From Ampullaceana balthica (taxonomy: Eukaryota; Mollusca; Gastropoda; Lymnaeidae): DNA of 64,000 bases. The notes below the pieces were generated by a model. The model was not told the DNA's origin. It ran no database searches and worked only from the letters and a program-made list of their open reading frames with translations. The stretch's first letter is position 1. Every line of letters begins with the position of its first letter. Position numbers and translations under genes: made by a program. Positions 25,977 through 37,308 of the stretch are shown one piece after another. The stretch is from contig CALYLW010000547.1 in the NCBI GenBank assembly GCA_944989445.1, positions 186,001-250,000 on the forward strand. The letters are read 5' to 3'.

Positions 25977-28900
25977 TTAAATGTGGGCTAAATCCTTTAT
26001 AAACTTGTGTAATGAAGTTGTCTCCCTGCCAATACAGTTGTGGTTCTTAGTTCTAGCAGTGACATTACAATACCACACATGACCATACTGACATCACAAG
26101 CCTTTATCTATCCCCCAGACTTTACCTCTATTTGTGTGTCTCTTTGTCTTGTATGTATCACTCCTTCATTCAATGTGCTCTCATTCACAATAACTGTGTA
26201 TGGTATACCAAGCTGATCATTTCTAAAACAAAAATAACATTGAGTGGTTTAGAATATATTAAAACCAATGAAATATTTATAAGTAGAAACATGAGTTCAA
26301 AAAGGACAGAAACATTAAGAAAACAAACGTATATAATAATGTGATTTCAGGCATTCAAAGTTTTAATTTTTTTCTAATATTTCTAAAGATTCTTTAAGCT
26401 ATAGAAAGTTGAAGCAGATAAGGGCAAGAGCTCAATAAGGTACTAGACATGTCTGCTGGACAATTGACTTGAACAAACTTCAGCTGAACAAAGATCAGTT
26501 GAGGCTACATATAGCAATCAACAGATTTTGTCTCTAACTATTAACCCCCCTCCCCGTTCTAATTGAGATGTTTAGTGTTTAACGCAATTTCCTTTTGGGA
26601 CAAATTGCGTTTATATATTTGAAATGTCTGTGCCGTCTGTTCGAGCTTGATCATGCAACTCCTCCTGAACCATACCAGATAGAGGGTTCGGGTCTTTTGT
26701 AAATATGCTAAGGAGGTCCCAAGGATAGGCACGGGGAAAAAAAATACTGAAAAGGTTTACTGGATTTCCTGGAAGAAAAAAAAATTAGTATTTTGTCAAT
26801 TTCTCGCCAAACATAACAGAAACAAAGGCCAAACGATAGAAAATAATAACAATGTTGGAGAAGGGATTTTAGAAAAATCTCTTTTCGTTCGACTCCCGTA
26901 ATTTTAGCAGCAATTTATAGATAGCAATTGTTTTGTTTAGTTTCAGAATTATTGATTTGAAATTACTTTTAATATAATCTAGAATGATTTCCCTAGAATA
27001 AAAAAATCTGAAATTCTTTGTTGGAAATTTCGTTTAAATACTCATTCGAGTTTTTATTACTTGTTATGTAGTGAGCTGCTTTACTGTAGGTTATGTCAAG
27101 TAAATTTAGTGGGTAGGAGGCTCATGCCCAACGTCTGGGGGCTTACGTTTAGTTGAACATATTCACCTCTTGAAATGCGCCCCTAGTGAGCTCCCCTGCT
27201 CAGATGTATTAAAACAAGTAACTCCTGCAGCTTTAAACTCTCTCTCAAGATGGTTGCAAACATGGCGCATCTCTTGGGACGGTGATTTAGATGATGAGTT
27301 GATCGCTATGGCAACTTGAAAGGGGGCAATTAGAGCGTGAAGCTTGAGTACCTGGTGGGTGCATCATCTTTGTTTACATACATAAAACAGCTGAGTTCAA
27401 AAGAATAACTGTTGTTGATTATTTTAAAACTGAGTTTTTAAAAAAAAGCTTTATTATTTTTTTAAAAACAGGCATAAATGTTAAATATTTGAAATGTGTA
27501 ATGTGTTTTTTTCCCCGTATTGTTACCATATACATGTATTATGATAGAAATTATAAAGTTATCTTATAAAGTTTTCTGATAGAGAAATGTTGATTAAAAA
27601 CATTTGCTCTTTCCATATGATTTAATCTTTGGTGATAAGAATAATGTTAAACAGAAACTTAATCTGAGTGGACAATGAAACTGACAACGTGTGACTAAAT
27701 GACTGACAACGTGTGACTAAATGAAATCAACGTGTGACTAAATGACTGACAACGTGTGACTAAATGAAATCAACGTGTGACTAAATGACTGACAACGTGT
27801 GACTAAATGAAATCAACGTGTGACTAAATGACTGACAACGTGTGACTAAATGAAATCAACGTGTGACTAAATGACTGACAACGTGTGACTAAATGACTGA
27901 CAACGTGTGACTAAATGAAATCAACGTGTGACTAAATGACTGACAACGTGTGACTAAATGAAATCAACGTGTGACTAAATGACTGACAACGTGTGACTAA
28001 ATGACTGACGTGTGACTAAATGAAATCAACATGTGACTAAATGACTGACAACGTGTGACTAAATGAAATCAACGTGTGACTAAATGAAATCAACGTGTGA
28101 CTAAATGAAATCAACGTGTGACTAAATGAAATCAACGTGTGACTAAATGAAATCAACGTGTGACTAAATGAAATCAACGTGTGACTAAATGAAATCAACG
28201 TGTGACTAAATGAAATCAACGTGTGACTAAATGAAATCAACGTGTGACTAAATGAAATCAACGTGTGACTAAATGAAATCAACGTGTGACTAAATGAAAT
28301 CAACGTGTGACTAAATGAAATCAACGTGTGACTAAATGAAATCAACGTGTGACTAAATGAAATCAACGTGTGACTAAATGAAATCAACGTGTGACTAAAT
28401 GAAATCAACGTGTGACTAAATGAAATCAACGTGTGACTAAATGAAATCAACGTGTGACTAAATGAAATCAACGTGTGACTAAATGAAATCAACGTGTGAC
28501 TAAATGAAATCAACGTGTGACTAAATGAAATCAACGTGTGACTAAATGAAATCAACGTGTGACTAAATGAAATCAACGTGTGACTAAATGAAATCAACGT
28601 GTGACTAAATGAAATCAACGTGTGACTAAATGAAATCAACGTGTGACTAAATGAAATCAACGTGTGACTAAATGAAATCAACGTGTGACTAAATGACTGA
28701 CAACGTGTGACTAAATGACTGACAACGTGTGACTAAATGAAATCAACGTGTGACTAAATGAAATCAACGTGTGACTAAATGAAATCAACGTGTGACTAAA
28801 TGAAATCAACGTGTGACTAAATGAAATCAACGTGTGACTAAATGAAATCAACGTGTGACTAAATGAAATCAACGTGTGACGAAATGAAATCAATAGCCAT

Positions 28901-31900
28901 GAATATTTACCATGTTGTGTTTTCTGTCAGCTGTTGAGTTACTGGGTCTCTCATAATAGCTGTCTACCAGCCAGGCAGCTGTTGCAGCTTCTATACTTGT
29001 CTCACACTCAATACAGTGTGGGAGGCAGCCTTTCTTACCAAACATCTGGCCCTGAGAACATGAAATTAATACGACTTTTTAATTTTATGGGTCAACTTTA
29101 TTCTTTTTTATGGCCCCAGCCATGAAAGAAGTGTGCCAGAATATATATTTATATATACCAGGATAATTTGCTTTTAACTTAGGCCTAAGGCTCGTTGGTA
29201 ATGTAAATAACAGAATATGTATATACATAAAAACATATATATACACACACACATATCAATATAGATAATTTGCAATGTGTGTCACGTCTGTCTGTCCGTG
29301 ACGCTACTAATTTTAGAAAGCAGCGCACCAAATTACTGCACCAAAAAATAACTCTTTTCAAACGTCCGCATAAAATTATTCAATAGGGAAATAAATGAAT
29401 AAAATAAATGAAAGTTCTGATTTACGTTAATTTTTAATCTGATGTGTATTTATTTTGAAAACTTCCGCCATTTTTGACGGATGATACACTAGTATAAATA
29501 TATCTACACATACACATGCACACACACATATACATATATTTACACATACACAAATATGTGTGTGTGTATAGACATAGATAAACACACATATTTACACATA
29601 CACACATATATATGTATAAACAAACTAAATGATCAGTTGTAAGCATGGATGGTGATAGTTTTTATTGGCACAGATTAATGAGGTATCGGGTGGCTAAAAG
29701 AGTTCATTATAGACAACATTTTTAACCATAGTTGATTTACCATGTATTTTTCCACATCATAAATTTGAACGTCTCTGAGAGCCTTGTCTCCAATGTTTTT
29801 CACCTCTTCAATTACTTCAGGACCCCAGGGAAACTGATAGACAATCATCCTATTCATCTGATTATTATTATCATTGGTTGCATCCTCAGTAGATGGGTGA
29901 CTGTTATTTAATGTTTTTGATGTTACTGAAAAGTTTCCAGGGAAATTTGAAAACTGAAGAAAAAAATTCAAGATCCTCTGAATGAACTTATATTAAACCA
30001 CTAACTTCTCAATTAAATTCCCCACAAAACAAATTAAAACTATCAACATTTAAAACTCCAATAAAAGTGCAAGACAAGACATAAACCATGGATAAGCGTA
30101 GGACGCAATAATCTTCTGTATAGAAAGAGTGTCTGTAACAGATATGATAATGTCTTCTATGCTACCACAATATCTTTCACATTATTTATTTTTTGAGTTT
30201 CATTCACCTATCTGTATGTGTGCCTGCCATGCATCTTTAGAGCTACCTTAAACAAAATGTTTTGTCCATAAAACATGTCTGACCCATTGGTGAAATTAGT
30301 ATGATTTTAAGGCAAGCACTTGAAGGTAGCCAGTTCAAAAAAAATGCACAAACATAATTTTAAAACTAATTGTTGATAAATGTGTTTAGCTGGTATTGAT
30401 TTTAGGGGGATGGTATTTAGGTTTTTAGAGAGATGGTATTTAGGTTTTTAGGGGGATGGTATTTAGGTTTTTAGGGAGATGGTATTTAGGTTTTTAGGGG
30501 GATGGTATTTAGGTTTTTAGGGAGATGGTATTTAGGTTTTTAAGGGGATGGTATGTAGGTTTTTAGGGGGATGGTATTTAGGTTTTAGGGGGATGGTATT
30601 TAGGTTTTTAGGGAGATGGTATTCATGTTGGTGATTTAAAATCAATCCCATTTCCTGCCTCTTATATTTGTTTCAATTTAATTTTTGAAATATAATCATA
30701 ACAAAGCTGGCGAAATAAAAATGGATGCAGAAATATTCACAATGTGTTACAAATGTGATGATCTGTAATATCTGCAACATAACTTTCAATGGGTAATAAA
30801 GACTGTAAATTTACGTAAAATTAATTTCTTATAGTTCTCCATTTTAAAACTTCTTGAAATACATATCTTTTCTTAGAGGATTCATGATTTTGCGTAAATT
30901 ATTTAAATAAAATTACTAAAAAGTCAACAACAAAAATTAATGAATGATTACTTTTTTTAAAAAAACGTCGACTATATTTGAGAAGAGCACTAAAAATTAT
31001 TTTTTTTCTACTGATAATTGGAATTGAACATTTTAAAATATGGAGAAAATATAAAATTGGGGTATGGGGAGGGAGAAGGGTGTAAATAAATTTCAATCTT
31101 AATCAAATTTTACATCACCATTACAAGCCTCAGTATTTAAACTATATTTACATAGCTCCCAGGATTTTATTATTTTCATCCAATTTGAAGCTGTTCAAAT
31201 ATTGATAAGAATAAAATTATTTGAACTCTTGAGTGGACTTCTCAAATAAAATCTATGATTTTAAATAGTAGTTTTAAAAGTCATTCTATTGTATCAATAA
31301 TCATCACAAAAAATAATCTGATTAACAATGTATGTTCCTCAGTTCTTTTAACACTACACATATGTTCCTCAGTTCTTTTAACACTACACATATGTTCCTC
31401 ATTTCTTTTAACACTACACATATGTTCCTCAGTTCTTTTAACACTACACATATGTTGCTCAGTTCTTTTAACACTACACATATGTTCCTCAGTTCTTTTA
31501 ACACTACACATATGTTGCTCAGTTCTTTTAACACTACACATATGTTGCTCAGTTCTTTTAACACTACACATATGTTCCTCAGTTCTTTTAACACTACACA
31601 TATGTTGCTCAGTTCTTTTAACACTACACATATGTTCCTCAGTTCTTTTAACACTACACATATGTTCCTCATTTCTTTTAACACTACACATATGTTCCTT
31701 AGTTCTTTTAACACTACACATATGTTCCTCAGTTCTTTTAACACTACACATATGTTCCTCAGTTCTTTTAACACTACACATTTGCTCCTCAGTTCTTTTA
31801 ACACTACACATATTTTCTGAGAATTTACCTGTTTCCACCACGATAATCTAAGTTGAAGCCAGTAGTCTAAAATGGTATTTATATTTGAGGGAGATGTGTA

Positions 31901-34485
31901 GTTCTGCAGCAGTAAGCATGTCTTGTTGGATCCCCTGATGTACAAAAAATACTATTAACAGTTTATTGCAGTGGCAACTTGGCATCAAATTAAAATGTTA
32001 CATTTGAGTTTACATTAAAACTAACAATTAATTCAGAGTCATTAAAAAAATGTCTATGCAAGTTAAGTATTAAAATTATTCTGTTGTTATTAAACAAAAA
32101 GAAACTCAATAACAGGTGAAAAGTTATTATTGATTACATTTGGGTATTTCTCATCCAGGCAGCTATTGATACCACAGATGCAACATTTCTTGTAAATGAT
32201 TAACGTAGCATATGTATAATGTATTGTAATTTTGTGTGTTTGTTGTGATATGAAAGTTAATTTAATACTTATAAGTATGTTATTTCTTTCATGTAAAGCG
32301 CTGTGAGCCCAGTTCCTTACTGGGATACAGCGCTATATAAATAATCAATTTATTATTATTATTATTATTATGCCAATACTGTTAAAACATTCACACTTCC
32401 AGGACCATGCAAAATTATGGGTAACTTAAAAATGAAATGCATATGTTTAAATGAGTCATTGACAGAATATGCTTTAGGTAATGGGGTTTACCCAAATAAA
32501 AGTTGTTTTTCTGCTGGCTGATCATCGGGTGTTAAACTGGGCAGGAAGCAGGTGCCAACACTGGCTATTGATACTGGAAGCTTGTTGTTGGTCAATTTCA
32601 AAATTTGAAGATATTTCAATAAGCAATCTGAACAATTAGTCAAAATAACATGAAAATGTAAATATATCTTTTAAATGTAATTTATTATCCTCACCATTAA
32701 TTTCTTTTTAACTTAGAACTGGATTATTTTTTAACAAATTGACATATTAACAGAAACAAAAAACGTGGAGGATCAAAAGTTATGGGAGAAAAAACTTTCG
32801 TTGAATGTGAGATGAGTACCAGTGTACCCAAAATAAATTTGGGTTTTCACTTTTCATAAACATAAACTTTGACAGTTATTAAATGGAGGAGTAGAAATTT
32901 TGACATAACATTAATTAGTTATATGATTTTAAAAAAGAGAAAAGAAAATTACAAAAGATTAAAATCTTTCTTCTTTTTAAATAGTGCCTTTGAGGTTACT
33001 CATTTTACTTGTTTTTTAATGCATGAAATTAGCAATATCACATTTATGTCACATGATGTTTATATCACCATTACATGTGGCACTCAGTTAATGGGATCGT
33101 CTCACAGATCAGGAAAGCAGGGTCAAGTGAGAATATGGAAGTAAGTGGGTAATGTTGGGGAGTGAGCGATGGAGAAAACAATATAAGGATTACAACTTTA
33201 ACAACTAAAAATGTAATGCTTTAAAAAATTATTCACTGAAAGTCAAGAGGCATTAAAAAGTTATCTTTAAATTTCTTAAAATACATGATGCAATAATTCT
33301 TTTTAAAAGTGATTTTTGTCATCTTTAACTTTATGTGTGCTTAAATTTTGATTCAATCTCTACAGCTAGCAAGGGAGGTCAAGACAGCAGGGTAGGCAAG
33401 ACAGCAGGGGAGACCTACATTCAGTTTTAAGGGCTCCGCCCAACAGATGGCGCAGGTTTCCAAGGTACTAACAGAGGTTTTAAGAGAGAGAGAGTAATGT
33501 CAAGCCTTAAAGGAAATGTACATTACTTGTCCACATACTGTGCTCATGTGACATGGTGACTATTTTAATGCAGACAATGTACAAAACAAAATTTCAATAT
33601 CAGAAAGTAGCAAAAATATATATTAAAATTTTTTTACGAAAGACTTTTAAACTAAACTAGAAAGTAGAAAACACTTTAACATTTATCTAAACACAGAACA
33701 CAAAGAATGACTGTGTTCTAATAATTTTCAAAAATTAAGAAATGAAAGAACTTTTTTACTTTCATCTACAATAATTTAAAGCACTTGCATTAGATTTAAA
33801 TGGGCTGTAGGGATGCATACCTTGTTGTAAATTTTCTCTGAAAATAATACTGTTGTCCTGTAATCTGTTATAAATAAAAGCAGGTAAAATATCTTTGAAA
33901 TTCATTTCTGAAAATGGTGAAACTATTAATATATTAAATATTTTTTATCTTAAAACATTATGGTTTAAAGGTCTGTTGTAACATATTTAAATAAACAAAA
34001 CGATGTAATGTAGAAAAAAACTTAAATTAAGATATTAATAGTCACATTTTTATAGTTTCCTCTTGTCTATGGTGTGCTGCATTTATTGTTTTAAGAGGGG
34101 GGCTTTCCACTGGAAATACATTCTGCTGCCGATGAACCATTATATCCCACCTAAATGAGATTTATAGAATACAAAGAGGTCAAAGAAAGTACAATAAAGT
34201 ATTTAAAGCAATTTTAACAAAGTTAGTTTTAGGATAAAATAATTTTTGTTGGTTTCTATCAGGCCAACAAAAGTTTTAAAACAGGAAAAAATGGGCATTA
34301 AAGACATGACTTTTCTAAATAACATACCACTGCTTTAGAACATTCTGTCGTAGAAGAGAGCCAAGAGGTCCATAGTCAAACATGGAACATTCTTGTCCCT
34401 TGTAAATGATTTTATTTAAGTCAATAAATCCTCTGTTTTTAATTAAGTTCACGAAATTTTTATAATTTTTGTTTATAGCAGCCAT
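25977..34485 (-). CDS. POLG2: DNA polymerase subunit gamma-2 (mitochondrial polymerase accessory subunit), 10 exons
   Basis: POLG2 dimers bind the catalytic subunit POLG in mitochondria and raise its processivity; the fold derives from class II aminoacyl-tRNA synthetases. Minus-strand exons: 34485-34328, 34150-34046, 33864-33821, 32627-32492, 31934-31829, 29953-29741, 29051-28911, 27351-27167, 26222-26126 and 26021-25977. All are GT-AG with matching phases (2,2,1,2,0,0,0,2,0). The product is about 409 residues, shorter than human (485). Family blocks in order: FDYGPLGSLLRQNVLKQWW, NNKLPVSIASVGTCFLPSL, ILDYWLQLRLSWWKQF, VYQFPWGPEVIEEVKNIGD, CLPHCIECETSIEAATAAWL, VLKLHALIAPFQVAIAI, MRHVCNHLEREFKAAGV, then YTVIVNESTLNEGVIHTRQR. 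The N-terminus is short and basic, compatible with a targeting sequence. The last exon is least certain; reading through the exon 9 donor would end in VKSGG. Introns 5 and 7 carry minisatellites. Confidence 0.9.
27680..28892. repeat. 21/22-bp minisatellite in POLG2 intron 7, about 57 units
   Basis: Two unit types share ACGTGTGACTAAATG. One (22 bp) has ACTGACA before it and the other (21 bp) has AAATCA. In 27680-28060 they largely alternate, making a 43-bp higher-order unit. From about 28060 the 21-bp type is almost pure until 28892. The array stops about 20 bp from the POLG2 exon 7 donor (28910). The minus-strand ISFSHTL-repeat ORFs here come only from the 21-bp period. Confidence 0.97.
29265..29494. 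mobile_element. Helitron-like short element, copy 2 of 3
   Basis: Same block order as 10187-10430, ending in the TTTTTGACGGATGATACACT-type hairpin and ACTAG. It lies in POLG2 intron 6 and is followed directly by a TA/CA-rich microsatellite. Confidence 0.55.
29495..29625. repeat. (TA/CA)n-rich microsatellite
   Basis: Mixed ACACATA, ATATAC and GTGTGT runs, with a smaller one at 29218-29262. It gives rise to a low-complexity minus-strand ORF that is not a gene. Confidence 0.85.
30038..30155 (+). mobile_element. 3' terminal fragment of the LINE also found at 45150-45865
   Basis: Matches the complement of about 45155-45260 in order: ATCAACATTTAAA.CTC, then GCA.GAC..., then AACCATGGATAAGCGTAGGA and the TCTTCTGTATAGAA.GAGTGT block. 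It lies in POLG2 intron 5 and is antisense to POLG2. It is about 118 bp, severely 5' truncated. Confidence 0.75.
30398..30630. repeat. 23-bp G-rich minisatellite in POLG2 intron 5, about 10 copies
   Basis: Unit GTTTTTAGGGGGATGGTATT with TAG at its end. Variation is mostly GGGGG versus GGGAG. The plus strand, which is the non-template strand of nothing and the template strand of POLG2, carries several G-runs per unit. Confidence 0.95.
31331..31812. repeat. 30-bp minisatellite in POLG2 intron 5, 16 copies
   Basis: Unit TATGTTCCTCAGTTCTTTTA plus ACACTACACA, sixteen times without an indel. Variants are CCTC/GCTC and CAGTT/CATTT. The array ends 17 bp from the POLG2 exon 5 donor at 31828. Because the unit is 30 bp, ORFs stay open in several frames on both strands; none is a gene. 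The minus-strand ORF of 207 codons is POLG2 exon 5 reading through its donor into the array. Confidence 0.98.
32185..32371 (+). mobile_element. 5'-truncated LINE 3' tail, same family as 37309-38069
   Basis: Nearly identical to 37895-38069: AAATGATTAACGTAGC..., ATGTAAAGCGCTGTGAGCCC, GGGATACAGCGCTATATAAA, then an (ATT)n tail. Only about 190 bp of the 3' end was copied. It lies in POLG2 intron 4, antisense to POLG2. Confidence 0.88.
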
Positions 34486-34815
34486 TGTTAACCTCGAAAG
34501 AAACAGAACAGAATAGTATAGTTATTACAAAATTATCAGTCAAAGTTATCATTCTCAATCAGTATCAACATATAAATATTTATATCTGTGTCCTGTGTTG
34601 ACTCTAAATTATTTGTATTGCGATTTCATCATGCTCTGAATCTGAAAAGAATGCTAAGGACCAAGGAGTAAGTTAACAGTAAGTTAACACTAAGTGAAAG
34701 TGCTAAGTGTGACTAAGTTTGTCTCTTTGAAACTTTGAATGTGATTTATTATTAATATAATTACATGTATGTAAAACATCGACTAGGAATCTTGGCTACA
34801 TTATTTCTGACAACA
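34486..34815. promoter_or_regulatory. POLG2 5' flank
   Basis: 330 bp between the POLG2 start codon and the 3' end of the minus-strand LINE. This must hold the POLG2 promoter or be part of an original divergent promoter region shared with DAGLB, now split by LINE insertions. No core element is clear. Confidence 0.3.
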
Positions 34816-37308
34816 TGTCTATTATGTTTGTTCGTCCGTCGATACGACGAGGACCACTCTAGTCATCCGAGGGTTGTTTGCGCGTGTGCAGATGGCTGTT
34901 TAGGCCGTTCCTTGCACGAAAGGTTCGGGAACAGAAGGGACAAGGGACGAGTGCGACATCTCCTGGAGGGTTGACAGCATGGGCCTTTCGGGCTTGCCTC
35001 TTCTTTTCTGCGGCGGTGATCCAGTTTGCCTCGCATGACCCGGCACCTTCGTGGATGGAAGAGTGCCAGGTGGATTGGTCCATTGCAGCTCGTTCCCACG
35101 TGTCTGGATTGATGGCAAACGCTTTCATTGAGGCTTTTAGTGTGTCTTTGAAGCGTTTCTTTTGCCCACCGTGGGATAGCTGGCCATACTGGAGCTCACC
35201 ATAGAAGATTCTCTTTGGCAGTCTCTCGTCTGGCATTCGGACAATGTGCCCTGCCCAGCAAAGCTGGGTCTGCATCAGGAGGGTGAAGATGCTGGGGAGA
35301 CCTGCCCTTGTCAGTACCACTGTGTCTGGAATTTTGTTCTGCCACTTTATGCCGAGAATCTTCCTGAGGCTTGTCATATGAAAGTGGTTAAGCTTTCTTG
35401 CATGGCGTTGATAAACAGTCCAAGTTTCACAAGCATATAGCAGTGTGGGGAGCACCACTGCCCTGTACACTTTCAGCTTGGTCTGGATGGTAATGCCTCT
35501 TCTGTTCCAGACATTAGGGTACAACCTGCCGAAAGTGGAGCTGGCTCTAGCAATTCTGACGTTCACTTCGTCATCGATAATGACATTTTGAGACAGTGTG
35601 CTGCCTAGGTATGTGAACCGGTGCACTGTGTTGAGTCTCTGGCCGTTGACAGTGATGTTGGGCTCTACGTAGGGCCTTCCAGGCGCGGGCTGATGGAGGA
35701 CCTCAGTCTTCTTAGTGTTGATTGTTAGACCAAAGTTTGTGCAGGCGCTGGAGAACAGGTTTACACTGCATTGCATGTCGGCTTCTGAGACAGCGTTGAG
35801 GGCACAGTCATCAGCGAACAGCAGGTCTCTGATGATGTCTGTCATAACCTTGGTTTTTGCCTGGAGCCTCCGAAGGTTGAACAGCTTGCCATCTGTGCGG
35901 TACTTCAGGTTGACACCAACATCCTCGTCTCTGAAGGCCTCTGTCAGCATGGCGGAAAACATGAGGCTAAACAGTGTTGGTGCCAGGACGCAGCCCTGCT
36001 TGACCCCGTTTGTGACTGGGAAAGGATCAGAAAACTCCCCGCTGTCCTGGACTCTGGTCTGCATGCCCTCATGGAATTGTTGCACCAAGACGATGAATTT
36101 CCTTGGGCAACCATACTTGGCCATGATCTTCCACAGACCCTCTCTGCAAACAGTGTCAAAAGCCTTGGTCAGGTCGACATAGGTGGAGAACAGGTCGGAA
36201 TTCTGCTCCTGACATTTCTCTTGCAGCTGCCTGGCAGCGAACACCATGTCGATGGTTCCTCGCTCTTTTCGGAATCCACACTGACTTTCAGGCAGGAGTC
36301 CTTGGTCAAGGTGGACTGTGAGGCGGTTGAGGAGGATTCTGGCAAGGATCTTTCCTGCGATAGAAAGCAGGGATATGCCTCTGTGGTTGTCACAAGCCTG
36401 TCTACTTCCTTTTCGCTTATATAGATGTATGATGGTGGCATCTTTGAAGTCCTGCGGGATCGTCTCTTGCTGCCATATTAAGAGAAACAGCTGGTGGAGC
36501 CTTTCAGTCAGGGCTGTTCCCCTCTCCTTGTAGACCTCAGCTGGTATGGCGTCAGAACCAGGTGCTTTGCCACTGGAGAGAAGATAGATTGCTTTCTGGG
36601 TCTCGAGCAAGGTTGGGGGGTCATCCAGTGCTTTGTTTGTGGGCACTTGGGGTAGACGATTGATGGCTTCGTCGTTGATTGTCGAAGGGTGATTTAGGAC
36701 ATCATCGAAATGTTCGACCCATCTCTCCAAGATCTTCTCTTTGTCTGTGATGAGAGTGTTACCGTCTGCGCTGAGGAGGGGGTTTGATCCTGAGGGCGTA
36801 GGGCCATATACTTCTTTCAAGGCGTCGTAGAAGTTTTTATAGTCACGCCTGTCTGCATAGCCTTGGATCTCGTCAGCTTTGTTGCCGAGCCAATCGCCCT
36901 GCATCTGACGGAGCTTCTGCTGAACAGTCTTGCGTATGTTGTTGAGTGCATCTCTCTTTGCCGTGGACTTGGGGTTATTAAGGTAAGCTTGGTGAAGGTG
37001 GTGTTTCTCATCCAATAGCTGCTTGATGTCTTCGGAGTTCTCATCGAACCAGTCCTTATGTTTCCTGGTCTGGGGGCCCAGGGTCCCTGTAGCTGTGTTG
37101 TAAATCAGCTCTCTGAGTGTTGCCCAGTCGACCACCACGCTCTGGTTTCTTGGAGAGGTGGATTTCAAGCACTTTTCCAGAGCATCTACAAAGGACTGTT
37201 TTCCGCTGTCGGTATTCAGTTTGGCAACATTAAGCTGTTTCGGGGCCTTCTTCCCTTGCGGGCGTTGTTTAGGCTGAATGCGGATGTTGAGCTTGGTGAT
37301 GATGAGGC
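34816..37308 (-). mobile_element. LINE, 5' truncated, with intact reverse transcriptase ORF
   Basis: The minus-strand element begins abruptly near 37308 in the linker before the reverse transcriptase (frame LIITKLNIRIQP, without an ATG) and runs to a short 3'UTR ending near 34816. The endonuclease half is missing. Base composition is clearly more GC-rich than the surroundings. It abuts a plus-strand LINE at its 5' side. It lies between POLG2 and DAGLB. Confidence 0.93.
34859..37168 (-). CDS. LINE ORF2 C-terminal part: reverse transcriptase with C2H2 zinc finger
   Basis: 769 codons from the first ATG without a stop; the frame is open upstream to about 37308. Visible blocks: SSGKAPGSDAIPAEVYK (residues about 195-212), DATIIHLYKRKGSRQACDNH, CGFRKERGTIDMVF, TYVDLTKAFDTV, NGVKQGCVLAPTLFSLMF, and the catalytic LLFADDCALNA. 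These are followed by the thumb and a long C-terminal domain (LCWAGHIVRMPDERLPKRIF). It ends with a CxxC-x12-H-x3-H zinc finger (CPFCSRTF...HLHTRK). All reverse transcriptase motifs look intact, so the copy is young, but it cannot move by itself without the endonuclease. Clade within the LINEs not decided. Confidence 0.93.
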   Translation of the reverse strand: MKSTSPRNQSVVVDWATLRELIYNTATGTLGPQTRKHKDWFDENSEDIKQLLDEKHHLHQAYLNNPKSTAKRDALNNIRKTVQQKLRQMQGDWLGNKADEIQGYADRRDYKNFYDALKEVYGPTPSGSNPLLSADGNTLITDKEKILERWVEHFDDVLNHPSTINDEAINRLPQVPTNKALDDPPTLLETQKAIYLLSSGKAPGSDAIPAEVYKERGTALTERLHQLFLLIWQQETIPQDFKDATIIHLYKRKGSRQACDNHRGISLLSIAGKILARILLNRLTVHLDQGLLPESQCGFRKERGTIDMVFAARQLQEKCQEQNSDLFSTYVDLTKAFDTVCREGLWKIMAKYGCPRKFIVLVQQFHEGMQTRVQDSGEFSDPFPVTNGVKQGCVLAPTLFSLMFSAMLTEAFRDEDVGVNLKYRTDGKLFNLRRLQAKTKVMTDIIRDLLFADDCALNAVSEADMQCSVNLFSSACTNFGLTINTKKTEVLHQPAPGRPYVEPNITVNGQRLNTVHRFTYLGSTLSQNVIIDDEVNVRIARASSTFGRLYPNVWNRRGITIQTKLKVYRAVVLPTLLYACETWTVYQRHARKLNHFHMTSLRKILGIKWQNKIPDTVVLTRAGLPSIFTLLMQTQLCWAGHIVRMPDERLPKRIFYGELQYGQLSHGGQKKRFKDTLKASMKAFAINPDTWERAAMDQSTWHSSIHEGAGSCEANWITAAEKKRQARKAHAVNPPGDVALVPCPFCSRTFRARNGLNSHLHTRKQPSDD

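Noticed and set aside
27680..28892. Possible CRISPR array (regular short repeats)
   Set aside because: There are no unique spacers, the repeats are directly adjacent, and the sequence is eukaryotic. The same applies to the other tandem arrays.
28037..28893. Minus-strand ISFSHTL-repeat ORFs
   Set aside because: Product of the 21-bp unit in POLG2 intron 7, not a gene.
29675..29971. Independent 98-residue minus-strand protein
   Set aside because: This is POLG2 exon 6 (29953-29741) with intron sequence at both ends.
30398..30630. Interstitial telomere repeat (TTAGGG)
   Set aside because: The 23-bp unit contains TTAGGGGG once per copy but is not a hexamer repeat; resemblance is incidental.
31255..31851. 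Four overlapping ORFs on both strands in the 30-bp array
   Set aside because: Period artefacts; only the minus-strand part at 31829-31934 is real coding sequence, as POLG2 exon 5.
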